Assembly (NCBI RefSeq): GCF_026341855.1 | Contig: NZ_JAPENW010000001.1 | Location: forward strand, 6,749,001-6,813,000 | DNA length: 64,000 nt | Reading direction: 5' to 3' | DNA from: Streptomyces sp. NBC_00568 | GTDB taxonomy: Bacteria > Actinomycetota > Actinomycetes > Streptomycetales > Streptomycetaceae | Part shown: positions 15,806 through 24,359 of the stretch, in pieces | How the letters are laid out: each line of letters begins with the position of its first letter | How positions within the stretch are numbered: the stretch's first letter is position 1 | Translations under genes and position numbers: made by a program | Notes under the pieces: model-generated | What the model was told of the DNA's origin: nothing | Seen by the model: only the letters and a program-made list of their open reading frames with translations | Databases searched by the model: none

Positions 15806-15817
15806 TGGTCTAAACCA
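15806..15817. promoter_or_regulatory. Candidate GntR operator
   Basis: TGGTCTAAACCA is palindromic apart from the central bases and matches the general TGGT-N-TA-N-ACCA form of GntR/HutC sites. It lies between the GntR gene and the stop of the serine hydrolase. A related CTAGAC half-site lies near 15762. Confidence 0.5.
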
Positions 15818-15850
15818 CCAGGAAAGGGCGTTCGGAGACTTCGGCCGAAT

Positions 15851-17050
15851 TCAACCCGCGTCCGGGGCGGTCGCGTTGTGCTCACGGAGGGCGCTGTACA
15901 GGGCGTCGACGAGCGCCATCTTCCTTGGGTCGTCTGCGATGTGCGGGCCCATGCGGTTCATCACGTACCCCAGCGAGACCCCCGCTTCCGGGTCGGCGAG
16001 ACCGCAGGAGCCGCCGAACCCGTCGTGTCCGAAAGCCCTGGGGTTGGGTCCGTACGATCCGTTGACCCCGCTCAGCCACAGCCCGAGTCCGACCTCCGTC
16101 TCACTCGCGAACCCGGCGCCCAGCACCAGGTCGCGGCAACGGCCCTGCCCTTCGCGCACTCGCTCGGCCGCCTCCGGGGACAGTACGCGCCGGGAGCCGT
16201 AGGTGCCCTTCAGTGCGAGGATCCCGTACAACGCGGCGACCGCGCGCGCCGTTCCGTGGCCATTGGCGGCCGGTATCTCGGCGGCCCGCCAACGCGGTGT
16301 GTTCGCCTCGGCGGCACCGACCGACGGGTTGGCGAGCGCCGCCAGCGCCGCGGGCGCCAACTCGGCGAAGACCGCGGCCTGTTCGCTGCTCGATGCGGCA
16401 GGAGGGTGGACGAGCTCGGCCGCCCTCGCGGCCTCCTTCTCCGGCAGCCCGATGGTGAAGTCGATCCCGAGCGGCCCGGTCACCTCCCGCTCCAGGAACG
16501 CGCCCGGCAACAGCCCCGACACCCGGCGCACCAGCTCGCCGACCAGGTGCCCGAACGTCAGCGCGTGATAGCCGGACCGGGTCCCCGGCTCCCACCAGGG
16601 CTCCTGCTCCGCGAGACGCCGGACGGTCAACTCCCAGTCGCAGAGCTGTGCGAAGGTGTGCGGCTCACGCAGCCCGGACAGCCCTGCCCGGTGGGACAGC
16701 AGATGTCGTACGAGTACGCCCGCCTTGCCCGCCGCCGCGAACTCCGGCCAGTACGCGGCCACCGGGGCGTCGAGATCGAGCAGTCCCTGGTCGGCCAGGA
16801 TGTGCGCGCACAACGCCGTCGGCCCCTTCGAGGTCGACCACACATTGACCAGCGTCTCCCGCTCCCACGGGCGGGTGCGGGCCGCGTCGGCCCAGCCGCC
16901 CCACAGGTCGACCACCGTCTCCCCGCCGAGCGTGACGCACACCGCCGCGCCCAGTTCCCCGCGGTCGCGGAAGTTCTCCTCGAACGCGTCGCGAACCGCC
17001 GCGAAGCGCGGGTCGCAATGGCCTTCTGCCAGGGGGGTCTGCTGGGTCAT
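15851..17050 (-). CDS. Serine hydrolase of the beta-lactamase / esterase EstB family
   Basis: A 399-residue class C beta-lactamase-like protein. The active-site STSK (Ser72-Lys75), a Tyr motif in GYHALTFG and the late HDGFGG motif are present. There is no signal peptide, so it is probably a cytoplasmic esterase or peptidase and not a drug-resistance enzyme. The ATG at 17050 has GGAGGG upstream; the frame extends far upstream but without family sequence. A CCGACTGGTCGG palindrome lies 57 bp upstream. Confidence 0.9.
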   Translation of the reverse strand: MTQQTPLAEGHCDPRFAAVRDAFEENFRDRGELGAAVCVTLGGETVVDLWGGWADAARTRPWERETLVNVWSTSKGPTALCAHILADQGLLDLDAPVAAYWPEFAAAGKAGVLVRHLLSHRAGLSGLREPHTFAQLCDWELTVRRLAEQEPWWEPGTRSGYHALTFGHLVGELVRRVSGLLPGAFLEREVTGPLGIDFTIGLPEKEAARAAELVHPPAASSSEQAAVFAELAPAALAALANPSVGAAEANTPRWRAAEIPAANGHGTARAVAALYGILALKGTYGSRRVLSPEAAERVREGQGRCRDLVLGAGFASETEVGLGLWLSGVNGSYGPNPRAFGHDGFGGSCGLADPEAGVSLGYVMNRMGPHIADDPRKMALVDALYSALREHNATAPDAG

Positions 17051-17106
17051 GGGCCCTCCGTGATGCGTCCGCGGGTGGTGGGATGAGGCCGGGCCCGTTG
17101 AACATA

Positions 17107-17118
17107 CCGACTGGTCGG
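17107..17118. promoter_or_regulatory. Palindrome in the promoter region of the serine hydrolase
   Basis: CCGACTGGTCGG, flanked by ATA and AC, resembles TetR-family operators of the ACCGACYRGTCGGT kind. The cognate regulator is not obvious in the window. Confidence 0.4.
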
Positions 17119-17284
17119 ACCGGAGGGAAGCGGTGGGACGACAACGCGCCGTTCCGCCGCCGTAGGCGTCCAGGCGTCCGCCGCCCGCATGGTTCCCCAC
17201 TGGGCGAGGCCATCGGAGACAACCGTGCCTGGTGGGGCCCCGAGCGCCGCACGGACTGTCATAGGCGGGTGAGAGTCTGGGTCG

Positions 17285-18046
17285 GTGCTGATAGAGGGAT
17301 TCGAGAACGCCCCTGTTGTCGCGGGGGAGGACCTGCTGGCATTGCCGGGGTTCTGGGCGGCCTACCTGATGTGGCTGAGCCAGACAGCGGACTACGACCC
17401 CGTTCCGGAGTGGTTCGGTGTCGACGGGGCCGATGCCGACGCGGCCTGGGACGCGCTGAGCCACGAGGACCGATGGCCCGTCTTCCGGATCCCGTTCGCG
17501 GGCGGTCACACCGCGATGGTCCTCGGCTGCAACATTCCCGAGGATCCGGGAACGGAGTACTTCATCACCCACCCCGGATGGGGACGGCACGGCCATCTGA
17601 CCACCGTCGGCGGCCACCACGCCGGCCCCGGACTCTCCTGGCGAGAGCTCCACCACATCGCCCGCACGCCCGACCTCGACGCCCCGGGAGTCCACGCCGA
17701 ACACGCACGCCTGCTCCTGCTGCTGCCCACGCTCGGGGACCAGGACACGCCCGAGGACGCCGTGGACATACTCGGCGACGCGTTGGCGCAGGCGGGCCTT
17801 CCCGCGACGGAGGCGCGGGGTACCGCGGAAGCGCTTCTCGCGGACCACCCCCTGTGGGAGCCGGCTGAATGGACGCTTTCTGGCGCCTCCCCGCTCTCAG
17901 GAGGACAGGATCCCTTGCCCTTTGAGGGAATCCTCCACTGCGACGGTCCCCTGAGTCCCCGGTTCGGTACCCGCCTCGCCCAGGGCATCACCCGAGAGCA
18001 GAGCGACCGGCTGGCCCACGCACTCGGCACCTGGCCCGCCGCATGA
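17285..18046 (+). CDS. Hypothetical protein
   Basis: A 253-residue soluble acidic protein starting with GTG. Notable blocks are EDRWPVFRIPFAGGHTAMVLGCNIP and YFITHPGWGRHGHLTTVGGHH. It has no signal peptide or membrane segment and no catalytic motif I recognise. The overall look (acidic, single domain, near other immunity-like genes) is compatible with an immunity-type protein, but this is a guess. Coding is supported by length and amino-acid texture. Confidence 0.7.
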   Translation: MLIEGFENAPVVAGEDLLALPGFWAAYLMWLSQTADYDPVPEWFGVDGADADAAWDALSHEDRWPVFRIPFAGGHTAMVLGCNIPEDPGTEYFITHPGWGRHGHLTTVGGHHAGPGLSWRELHHIARTPDLDAPGVHAEHARLLLLLPTLGDQDTPEDAVDILGDALAQAGLPATEARGTAEALLADHPLWEPAEWTLSGASPLSGGQDPLPFEGILHCDGPLSPRFGTRLAQGITREQSDRLAHALGTWPAA

Positions 18047-18288
18047 ACAGCCCACCCACGGGACAAACGCCGGGCGGGCCTGCGAACGACACCGACGGAC
18101 GCAGTGCTCGTTCGTCTCGGGGGCGGCAGCCGACCGAGAAGGTCGGATGCCTGCCACGCAGTCAACGGAGAGCTGGCCCTCGCCGTCTCCGCCCGCCCGC
18201 TGCTGGAGGTGGCTGACGGGAGGACCCGCGCGTGCAGCGGGCGACCCGAACTGCCCCGTAGCGTGCCGGTGCTCACTACTGTCGTGCC

Positions 18289-18498
18289 ATGACGCCTGCT
18301 GACGAATGGCCCGACTTTCCCGAAGGGCTCGACCCCGAAAGCGTGTCATTTCGGGAAGCCCGGTGCACGTGGCACGGCAGGACGTGTGCGGAGCCGCCCG
18401 TCAAGGTCGTGCGCACCCGTGATGGAGCGCGGTGGGCAGCTTGCGCAAGGGCCGTGCGTACGATCGCTGCCGAACGCGGCGCTCAGACCGACGGGTGA
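18289..18498 (+). CDS. Small hypothetical protein
   Basis: A 69-residue frame beginning MTPADEWPDFPEGLDPESV. It contains three cysteines spread over the middle (ARCTWHGRTCAEPP and AACARAV). No strong ribosome binding site is visible and no family is recognised. It may be a real small gene or chance. Confidence 0.35.
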   Translation: MTPADEWPDFPEGLDPESVSFREARCTWHGRTCAEPPVKVVRTRDGARWAACARAVRTIAAERGAQTDG

Positions 18499-18666
18499 GC
18501 CGCCGAGGTCTCGCGGTCCTTGATCCAGGTACGGCTGGTGCCGACCATCGATGAGCGCGATGCGCGATGGCCATCGTCCTCGGTCCACCAGTGGACGCCG
18601 TCGGGGGCAGTCCCTGGCCGTGCCGCCCTACGCTGCACAGCAACCGGATGGCGATTGGCACCGAGC

Positions 18667-18714
18667 GGTCTGCAGCCAGGTCTGCAGCCAGGTCTGCATC
18701 CAGGTCTGCATCCA
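18667..18714. repeat. 12-bp tandem repeat, four copies
   Basis: Two copies of GGTCTGCAGCCA are followed by two of GGTCTGCATCCA. The stretch 18499-18775 holds this repeat and no supported gene. Confidence 0.9.
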
Positions 18715-18775
18715 GGTCGGCGGACCGGGCACGCCTTGCCGGGCATCGGCCGCACTCGAATCGCAGTGAGGGCGG

Positions 18776-19450
18776 TCAGTCACCTGCGCTGCCGGGTTGG
18801 CTTTGGTCCGGCCTGCGAGTCCACAGCGAAATGTCGCTGCTCGTCGCGACGGCGATGGTCTGCCCGGAGGGCGAGAAGCCGACAGCCCGGAGTTCGGAGT
18901 AGGTGGAGTGGAAGATGTGCCACCACCGTTCCCCGTGGGGGCCGGAGTGGGGCAGGCCGCCGTCGCCGGAGAGCAGGACACGGTCATTCGGCCAGGCCGG
19001 GGTGACGACCTCCAGGGTCCAACCGTCCGCGGTGGTGGTGTGAAGTCCTCCGCCGAAAAGCCCCGCGATGCGCACACGAATCCCGCTGATCGGCCCCAGT
19101 CCGGGGCAGGACAGGTCGGCGACCGCGTCGGGGGTGCTGTCCTCGGGGTCGGGGTCGCGGTCCCTGGCGATCCTCTCCCCGGTGACGGCGTCGAAGAGGC
19201 CGTGCCCGTCGTGCGAGACGACCATCACCAGATCGCGGCCGTCCTCGGGACAAGACGCGAAGCCGATCCCGAGGAGCCCGCCGACGGGGACGAAGGCAAC
19301 GGGCCTCCAGGGTTCGGGTGCAGGTACCACGGGAGCCGCGAGGAGCCGTTCCCGCAACGCCTGTTGGTACGCGGAGAGCTCTGGCTCAGGAAATGGCTGC
19401 TCGACCGGAGGTGCTTTCTTCGTCCACTTCGTCACAGCTCCATGATCCAC
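18776..19450 (-). CDS. Hypothetical protein with a WD40-like repeat
   Basis: A 224-residue protein with no signal peptide. The C-terminal block AVGFSPSGQTIAVATSSDISLWTRR is a recognisable WD40/beta-propeller blade, and the middle has several strand-rich stretches (LVMVVSHDGHGLFDAVTGERIA), so it may be a small or partial propeller. Its catalytic or binding role is unknown. The start could be 19450 or a GTG at 19435. Confidence 0.65.
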   Translation of the reverse strand: MDHGAVTKWTKKAPPVEQPFPEPELSAYQQALRERLLAAPVVPAPEPWRPVAFVPVGGLLGIGFASCPEDGRDLVMVVSHDGHGLFDAVTGERIARDRDPDPEDSTPDAVADLSCPGLGPISGIRVRIAGLFGGGLHTTTADGWTLEVVTPAWPNDRVLLSGDGGLPHSGPHGERWWHIFHSTYSELRAVGFSPSGQTIAVATSSDISLWTRRPDQSQPGSAGD

Positions 19451-19671
19451 ACTTCGGCACGCCTGCCCAACGGAGTTGACGCAGAGCTGCTTCCAGTCGT
19501 GGGTCCCTGCAAGCGGTGGCCAAGACCGCGTTCGGCCCCTGACCGACCTGGAGGTGGCGGTCCCTCCGCTCCGTGGCGCCGTACTGCTACTACGTCAAGG
19601 GGTGAGAGGACCACGGACCTTCGCCGGGGGATCGCGTATCTTGGCCGTCGTCGAGGAAGGAAACCGACTTC

Positions 19672-19977
19672 ATGGAGTTTGTCTTTTCCGGCCGAGTGAT
19701 CGAATGGCGCGGACCGTCGCCGTACTACTTCGTTCGTGTGCCGGACGAGGAGGCCGCCGACATCCGCGAGGTGGCCGCGATCGCCACCTACGGCTGGGGC
19801 GTGATCCCGGTCGAGGCTCGGATCGGCGAGGTCGCCTTCCAGACCTCGCTCTTCCCCAAGGACAGCGGCTACCTGCTGCCGCTCAAGGTCGCCGTGCGCA
19901 AGCCGAGCGGCCTTTCGGCAGGGGACGACGTGACGGTGACGATGACCGTCCGTCTCCACGAACCCCAAACCCGCTAG
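19672..19977 (+). CDS. DUF1905 domain protein
   Basis: A 101-residue protein covering one DUF1905 domain: MEFVFSGRVIEWRGPSPYYFVRVP at the start, GWGVIPVEARIG in the middle and DDVTVTMTVRL at the end. The family is a small beta-barrel of unknown function. AAGGAA lies 10 bases upstream of the ATG. It is a stand-alone gene, convergent with the DUF5829 gene. Confidence 0.88.
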   Translation: MEFVFSGRVIEWRGPSPYYFVRVPDEEAADIREVAAIATYGWGVIPVEARIGEVAFQTSLFPKDSGYLLPLKVAVRKPSGLSAGDDVTVTMTVRLHEPQTR

Positions 19978-20059
19978 GCTCCCCGGCCCCGGTCCCGGCC
20001 CGGCACCAGCGACCGGGCGGGGCCTGAATCTGTCGACCGGGATGCTCTCGCGGTTGGGT

Positions 20060-21004
20060 CTACTCGGTGCCGCTGCCGCCGAACGTCCACACGGCGCGGC
20101 TGCCCGGGCCGACGACGAGCTTCGAGTGACCGATCCGTTCCACCCGACGGTCCTTCACGGGCCGGTTGAGCGACAGTTCGATCCGCTTCAGGCCCGCATC
20201 CGCGCGCGCCACGGCGTCGAACCTAAGCGTGGTGCTGCCACGCTCCGCGACGACGCCACCGTCCGGCACGGTCCGGACGGCGAACCCGCCGGCGCGCAGC
20301 AGCGGCACGGTGTCGGCGAGGTCGCCTTCGGTGACCGCGATGTGAACGGAGGTCACGTCACGCATCAGATGAGTGCGGTAGTCGTCGGACAGGTAGCGCT
20401 CCCGGCCGACGTCACCCGGGAAGCTCGCCGGCTCGGTGTTGCCGCGCGGGTCGGCGAAGTACTCCGGCCGGTACTCCATCGCCCAGGCTCCGAAGGCGTC
20501 GTACTCGGTGGTGGTGAGGATGGCGTCGAACCACGGAACGGGGACGCCGTCACCGAAGTCACGCGTCTGAAGGAACTCGACGGGGTCGGCGACGCCCTCG
20601 TCCTTCAGCCGCTCCGTGACCGTCGCCAAGTCTCCGGCCCGCTCGGTCGAGAGGCCCAGCCCGGCGGAGCCGAGGGTGCCGTCCTGGCCGGCGATGTCAC
20701 CGACCCCGAACAACTCGACGTAGGTCTCGCGGCCCATCAGATAGCGACCGGTCCAGGTCTGTCCGTCGGTACCGGTAGTGGTGCGGACCTGGAAGTTGGC
20801 GAAGTCCCGCAGATAGTCGGAGTGCTCGATGGCGTCGGCGGTCTCCCGGTCGAGGACACCGTAGGAGTGGTTGTAGAACAGCAACTGCCGATCGTGCGAC
20901 GACCGGCTCTCCTCGGCCTGCGCCGTCCCCACGCCACCCCCGATCGCACCGGTGAGGGCCACAGCGAGCACGATGATCATCCGTAATGTGCGGCGAATCA
21001 ACAT
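20060..21004 (-). CDS. Secreted DUF5829-family protein
   Basis: A 314-residue exported protein. The N-terminal signal peptide (about 1-30, hydrophobic core MIIVLAVALTGAIGGGV, cleavage near AQAEE) is followed by the conserved LLFYNHSYGVLDRETADAI start of the mature family. I recognise it as DUF5829, common in streptomycetes and of unknown function. The ATG at 21004 starts the signal peptide; a longer frame reads through the GTGCGG repeat upstream and is not credible. Confidence 0.75.
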   Translation of the reverse strand: MLIRRTLRMIIVLAVALTGAIGGGVGTAQAEESRSSHDRQLLFYNHSYGVLDRETADAIEHSDYLRDFANFQVRTTTGTDGQTWTGRYLMGRETYVELFGVGDIAGQDGTLGSAGLGLSTERAGDLATVTERLKDEGVADPVEFLQTRDFGDGVPVPWFDAILTTTEYDAFGAWAMEYRPEYFADPRGNTEPASFPGDVGRERYLSDDYRTHLMRDVTSVHIAVTEGDLADTVPLLRAGGFAVRTVPDGGVVAERGSTTLRFDAVARADAGLKRIELSLNRPVKDRRVERIGHSKLVVGPGSRAVWTFGGSGTE

Positions 21005-21120
21005 GCGAGGGATCGTAGGACGGGGAGCGCCCAGCCGCTGTTCTTTTCGAACCGGGCTGAAACGACGACGTCTTGCCTCCGACGAGGCGTGGCTCGCCGC
21101 TGACTTTGAACATGGCTTCG

Positions 21121-21156
21121 GTGCGGGTGCGGGTGCGGGTGCGGGTGCGGGTGCGG
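21121..21156. repeat. 6-bp tandem repeat (GTGCGG), six copies
   Basis: Six perfect copies lie in the gap between the DUF5829 gene and the Imm32-like gene (21005-21360). No gene is supported in this gap. Confidence 0.95.
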
Positions 21157-21360
21157 CTCCGCGGGAACTGGGGCTGTCGGCGCCACGCGTTCGGGCGGGA
21201 AGTGTCACCCATCCGCCAAGCCCTCGTCGAGGCGGGCGCCGATGCCCCCGCGAGTAGCTCCCCTGTGCGTCGCCGCGTCCGGCCGTCTTCGCTGCCCCGG
21301 AGACACGACTGACGATCTTGGCAGGCATCATGGGGGTCCGACGCTGGAGGGGTGCCGCCC

Positions 21361-21747
21361 ATGAGACTGGTCTCTGACTCGAGGTACAGCGAGGTGGTTC
21401 TCTCCGCCTCGCTGGAAGAGTTGACCTTGCTGGCAAGCATGGTGGCCCACGGTGAGGGGCTGCTCGGCTCCACCCTTTCGCCGGGCGACAACGACCTGGC
21501 CGGGGTCGAGGTCAAAAGTACTTCCGGCCCCGGCGTCCTCATCCACAGGGACGCCGAGCGGCAGATCCTCGTGATCAGCGGTGACTTCGCCGACAGGGCA
21601 GTACTCGCGGAGAATCTGAGGGGCTTGGCCAGTGCCGAGGACGGCGGTCATCTCCACATCGACTACTTCCCCGGGCACTTCTACCTCGCCGAAGGGTCAC
21701 TGCCCTTGGTGGTCAACAGCCCGCACGGAGGCATGCCGGCCCGGTGA
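21361..21747 (+). CDS. Imm32-family immunity protein
   Basis: A 128-residue protein that I recognise as Imm32-like from its layout: YSEVVLSASLEELTLLASMV at the start and DGGHLHIDYFPGHFYLAEGSLPLVV at the end. Imm32 proteins are immunity proteins of polymorphic toxin systems. The ATG at 21361 has GGAGG 10 bases upstream. No toxin gene is adjacent; instead a transposase remnant overlaps its stop by GTGA, so the locus may have been rearranged. Confidence 0.7.
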   Translation: MRLVSDSRYSEVVLSASLEELTLLASMVAHGEGLLGSTLSPGDNDLAGVEVKSTSGPGVLIHRDAERQILVISGDFADRAVLAENLRGLASAEDGGHLHIDYFPGHFYLAEGSLPLVVNSPHGGMPAR

Positions 21748-21893
21748 GCGGGCAGTTGGCCGCGGCGTTCAGGGATCTGAGAGACAGGAGGTGGCTGCAC
21801 CGCCGTTACGAGCGCAAGGCGGAACACTTCCTGGCCTTCGCCGGGATCGCCGCGGTGCTCATATGCGTCCGGCGCTTCTCGCGGCAGACGTGA
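21744..21893 (+). pseudogene. IS5-type transposase, C-terminal remnant
   Basis: A 49-residue frame whose second half (RWLHRRYERKAEHFLAFAGIAAVLICVRR) matches the C-terminal helix of IS5-family transposases. The rest of the gene is missing, so this is a scar of an old insertion next to the Imm32-like gene. Confidence 0.65.
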
Positions 21894-21908
21894 AGCAGCG
21901 GGCTGCCG

Positions 21909-22496
21909 CTACGGGACGTTCCAGGCGGCGATGAAGGGCTGCTCGTTCTCGGTGGCCAGGAAGCTGAGAGTGCCTGGATGTGGGTGGCCGAGCAGTCGGC
22001 CGGCGGACGCGTCGAGGCCGAGCCAGCGCACGGTGAGCACGCGTGCCAGATGACCGTGGGCGACAACGGCGACGTCACCCTCGTCCAACAGCGGCCGGAT
22101 CCGGTCCAGCACCGCGTCCGTGCGCGCGGCCACCTGTTGGAGTTGCTCGCCAGGATGGGCGGCGTCGCCGGGAATGACGCCGTCCCGCCACAGGTCCCAG
22201 CCCGGCCTCGTCTCCTGGATCTGCACCGCGGTCAGACCTTCATAGCCGCCGTAGTCCCACTCCATCAGGTCGGAATCGGGTCTGACACCGGTCAGGCCCG
22301 CCAACTCGGCCGTCCGCACAGCGCGGCTCAGCGGGCTGCTGAACACGGCGACCAGATGGCGTCGGGCAAGCCTCGGAGCGAGCGACTCGGCTGCGGCCTC
22401 GCCCGCGTCGGTAAGCGGAATGTCGGTGCGGCCGGCGTGCTGGCCCGACAGGCTCCATTCGGTCTGGCCGTGCCTGATCAGTATCAGTTCACCCAT
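21909..22496 (-). CDS. Histidine phosphatase (phosphoglycerate-mutase-like)
   Basis: A 195-residue enzyme with the RHG catalytic motif (Arg8-His9-Gly10), the SPLSRAVRTAEL block and the second catalytic histidine in VVAHGHLARV. It belongs to the histidine phosphatase superfamily and probably dephosphorylates a small phospho-compound. The ATG at 22496 starts the conserved MGELILIRHGQTEW. It is a single gene. Confidence 0.92.
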   Translation of the reverse strand: MGELILIRHGQTEWSLSGQHAGRTDIPLTDAGEAAAESLAPRLARRHLVAVFSSPLSRAVRTAELAGLTGVRPDSDLMEWDYGGYEGLTAVQIQETRPGWDLWRDGVIPGDAAHPGEQLQQVAARTDAVLDRIRPLLDEGDVAVVAHGHLARVLTVRWLGLDASAGRLLGHPHPGTLSFLATENEQPFIAAWNVP

Positions 22497-22671
22497 GGCT
22501 GCGCACGATATCTGATCACTCGGCATGGCTGGACACTTCGTCACCTGCGCCCTCAACTGCTGCACCGGACGCACCGAACGAGATGACGTCCAGGTCTGTG
22601 GACGCGGCTTGATGACTCATGTCAGGCCGTGCTCACAGACCTTTGGAGGTGTGTTGTCCGACGCGTTCGGT

Positions 22672-23052
22672 CTACATGCCGCGTTCTGGGCCATGACTGA
22701 CGCGTGGGTGCTCACCGGGCGCCGTGGGTGGGTACTCCAGCAGCACAGGGCCGGGGTGGAACGCCGTGCTTTCGTATCCGGCCATGTCCTGTCCGATCAG
22801 GAAACGGCAGAGCCACTCGGCGAACTGCATCGAATGGCCGGCCCAGTCTCCGTCCTCGCAGGCAACGCAGATACCGCCGGGGAAGCCGTGGGCCTTGGGT
22901 GCCAGGAAGATGACGTCTCCCCGGTCCGTGGCAGCCAGCGGAATCAGGCCTTGCCGGGTGCCGAAGGCAATTTCCCGCAGCCCGCAGATCAGGCGACTTT
23001 GGGACCACGCCCGGGAGGCGTGCTCACCGCTGCAAAGTCCCGTTCCTGACAC
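22672..23052 (-). CDS. SMI1/KNR4 (SUKH)-like protein, probably truncated
   Basis: A 126-residue frame whose central part (LIPLAATDRGDVIFLAP, then GDWAGHSMQFAEWLCRFL) looks like the C-terminal half of SMI1/KNR4 (SUKH) proteins, many of which are immunity proteins. The usual N-terminal half is missing and the first 25 residues do not fit, so this is likely a truncated gene or pseudogene. Confidence 0.45.
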   Translation of the reverse strand: MSGTGLCSGEHASRAWSQSRLICGLREIAFGTRQGLIPLAATDRGDVIFLAPKAHGFPGGICVACEDGDWAGHSMQFAEWLCRFLIGQDMAGYESTAFHPGPVLLEYPPTAPGEHPRVSHGPERGM

Positions 23053-23166
23053 ACGACCGGGAGATTCATGTCAAGCCACATCCGTGGCCCATCCAGGAGC
23101 GGTGCGCTGGGCGCTGGTACGCGCAGGGCGGTTGGTGCTCTTGGCCGCTCGATCGAGATGCAGTGG

Positions 23167-24066
23167 CTATGGCGGAAACAGCCATTCCATCGCGGCAAGG
23201 CTCTTGTCGACGTACTTGCCTTGTTCCGTCTCTATGCCGTGTGCGAGGTCCTCGAAGACACTGCACCTGGCATAGAACACGGCGCGCTCGCTGAGGGCCG
23301 CGAGGTCGTTGGCGTCGGTTCGATAGCTGCGGATCGCGGCGCGGGTAGCGGCAGGGCCGAGATCGCGGTAGAGCAGCCCGAAGTCGTAGGCCGGGTCGAC
23401 GACGGCTGCATCGCTCCAGTCGATGATGCCGGTCACCGTCCACGTGACCGGGTCGATGAGAACGTGTTCGATCCCCAGATCGTTGTGGGAGAACGTCGGG
23501 GTGCATCCATCGTGCGGTGGTGCGGCATCCAGGAACGCCTCGACGGGCCGGCGGTGCGCCTCCGGTACCTGCCCGGCTACCGTCGCATAGTTCGCCGTGG
23601 CCTCATGTCGCCACTCGGTCAGCGGCTGGTGGTCCGCGTCCACCAGATCGGCCAGCCGTTCGATCGGAACGGCATGCAGCGCGGTGAGCAGCTCGCCGAG
23701 CGTGGCGGCGATCGACGTGCCGTGGGCCGATCGCTGGTGCCGCGGCATATCCAACAGTGGCTCGCCGGGGAGCTTGTGGTAAGCCAGACATCCCTGCTCC
23801 GCGACCGTGAACGCCGGTTCGGGGACCGGCAGCGGCGAGACATCGGCGACGGCAGCAAGCACGCGGGCCTCGTGGCCCACCAGGACGGCCCGCCGCGCCA
23901 GGTCGGGCTCCTTACTGAAGCGCACGATCAGCTCACCGTTGACCTCGTACGCCAGGTTGTCCAGGCCCTCGCCGAGCGGCACAACGGAGTCGATCTGATA
24001 GTCGAGCATGTGCGCAACCACGACGCTGCGGACGTCTGCGACGCGGTCGCGGCTGCGACTGGTCAT
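23167..24066 (-). CDS. Aminoglycoside-phosphotransferase-family kinase
   Basis: A 299-residue APH-fold kinase. It has a nucleotide-lobe start (VVPLGEGLDNLAYEV), the catalytic loop SHNDLGIEHVLID with Asp in the catalytic position, and the metal-binding IIDWSDAAVVDPAYDF. These kinases phosphorylate aminoglycosides or other small alcohols; the true substrate is unknown and resistance should not be assumed. The usual HGDLxxxN asparagine is a histidine here. It is a stand-alone gene. Confidence 0.88.
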   Translation of the reverse strand: MTSRSRDRVADVRSVVVAHMLDYQIDSVVPLGEGLDNLAYEVNGELIVRFSKEPDLARRAVLVGHEARVLAAVADVSPLPVPEPAFTVAEQGCLAYHKLPGEPLLDMPRHQRSAHGTSIAATLGELLTALHAVPIERLADLVDADHQPLTEWRHEATANYATVAGQVPEAHRRPVEAFLDAAPPHDGCTPTFSHNDLGIEHVLIDPVTWTVTGIIDWSDAAVVDPAYDFGLLYRDLGPAATRAAIRSYRTDANDLAALSERAVFYARCSVFEDLAHGIETEQGKYVDKSLAAMEWLFPP

Positions 24067-24359
24067 TTGCCGACCCTATCCTCGATCGCATGAGGCAAGC
24101 GGTGGTCACCGCGCGGCCGACCTGGTCGACCGCGCGGTCGGAGAACCGAACGCTGGTCGTGTTCTCGGACGCAAAGGATTGGCGGATATACGCGGCGAGT
24201 TCGTCCCGGCCTCGGTGCGGCCACTTGAACGGGACGGACCGGTGGACGGACGCGTCCGCGTGCAGTTCCAGGTCGCCTCGATGTCATGGGTCCCGCCGGC
24301 CCCTCCCGCGCTCACATCCGTATGAAGCGTCGTGTCGCCCGTCGTGCCCGTCGTCGGTG
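24067..24359. other. Gap without a recognisable gene
   Basis: Short frames exist on both strands but none has family sequence or a good ribosome binding site. I see no hairpin or repeat of note. Confidence 0.5.

Noticed and set aside
23167..24066. Calling the APH-fold protein an antibiotic-resistance gene
   Set aside because: The family is broad and a key residue of the catalytic loop differs; nothing in the context supports resistance.
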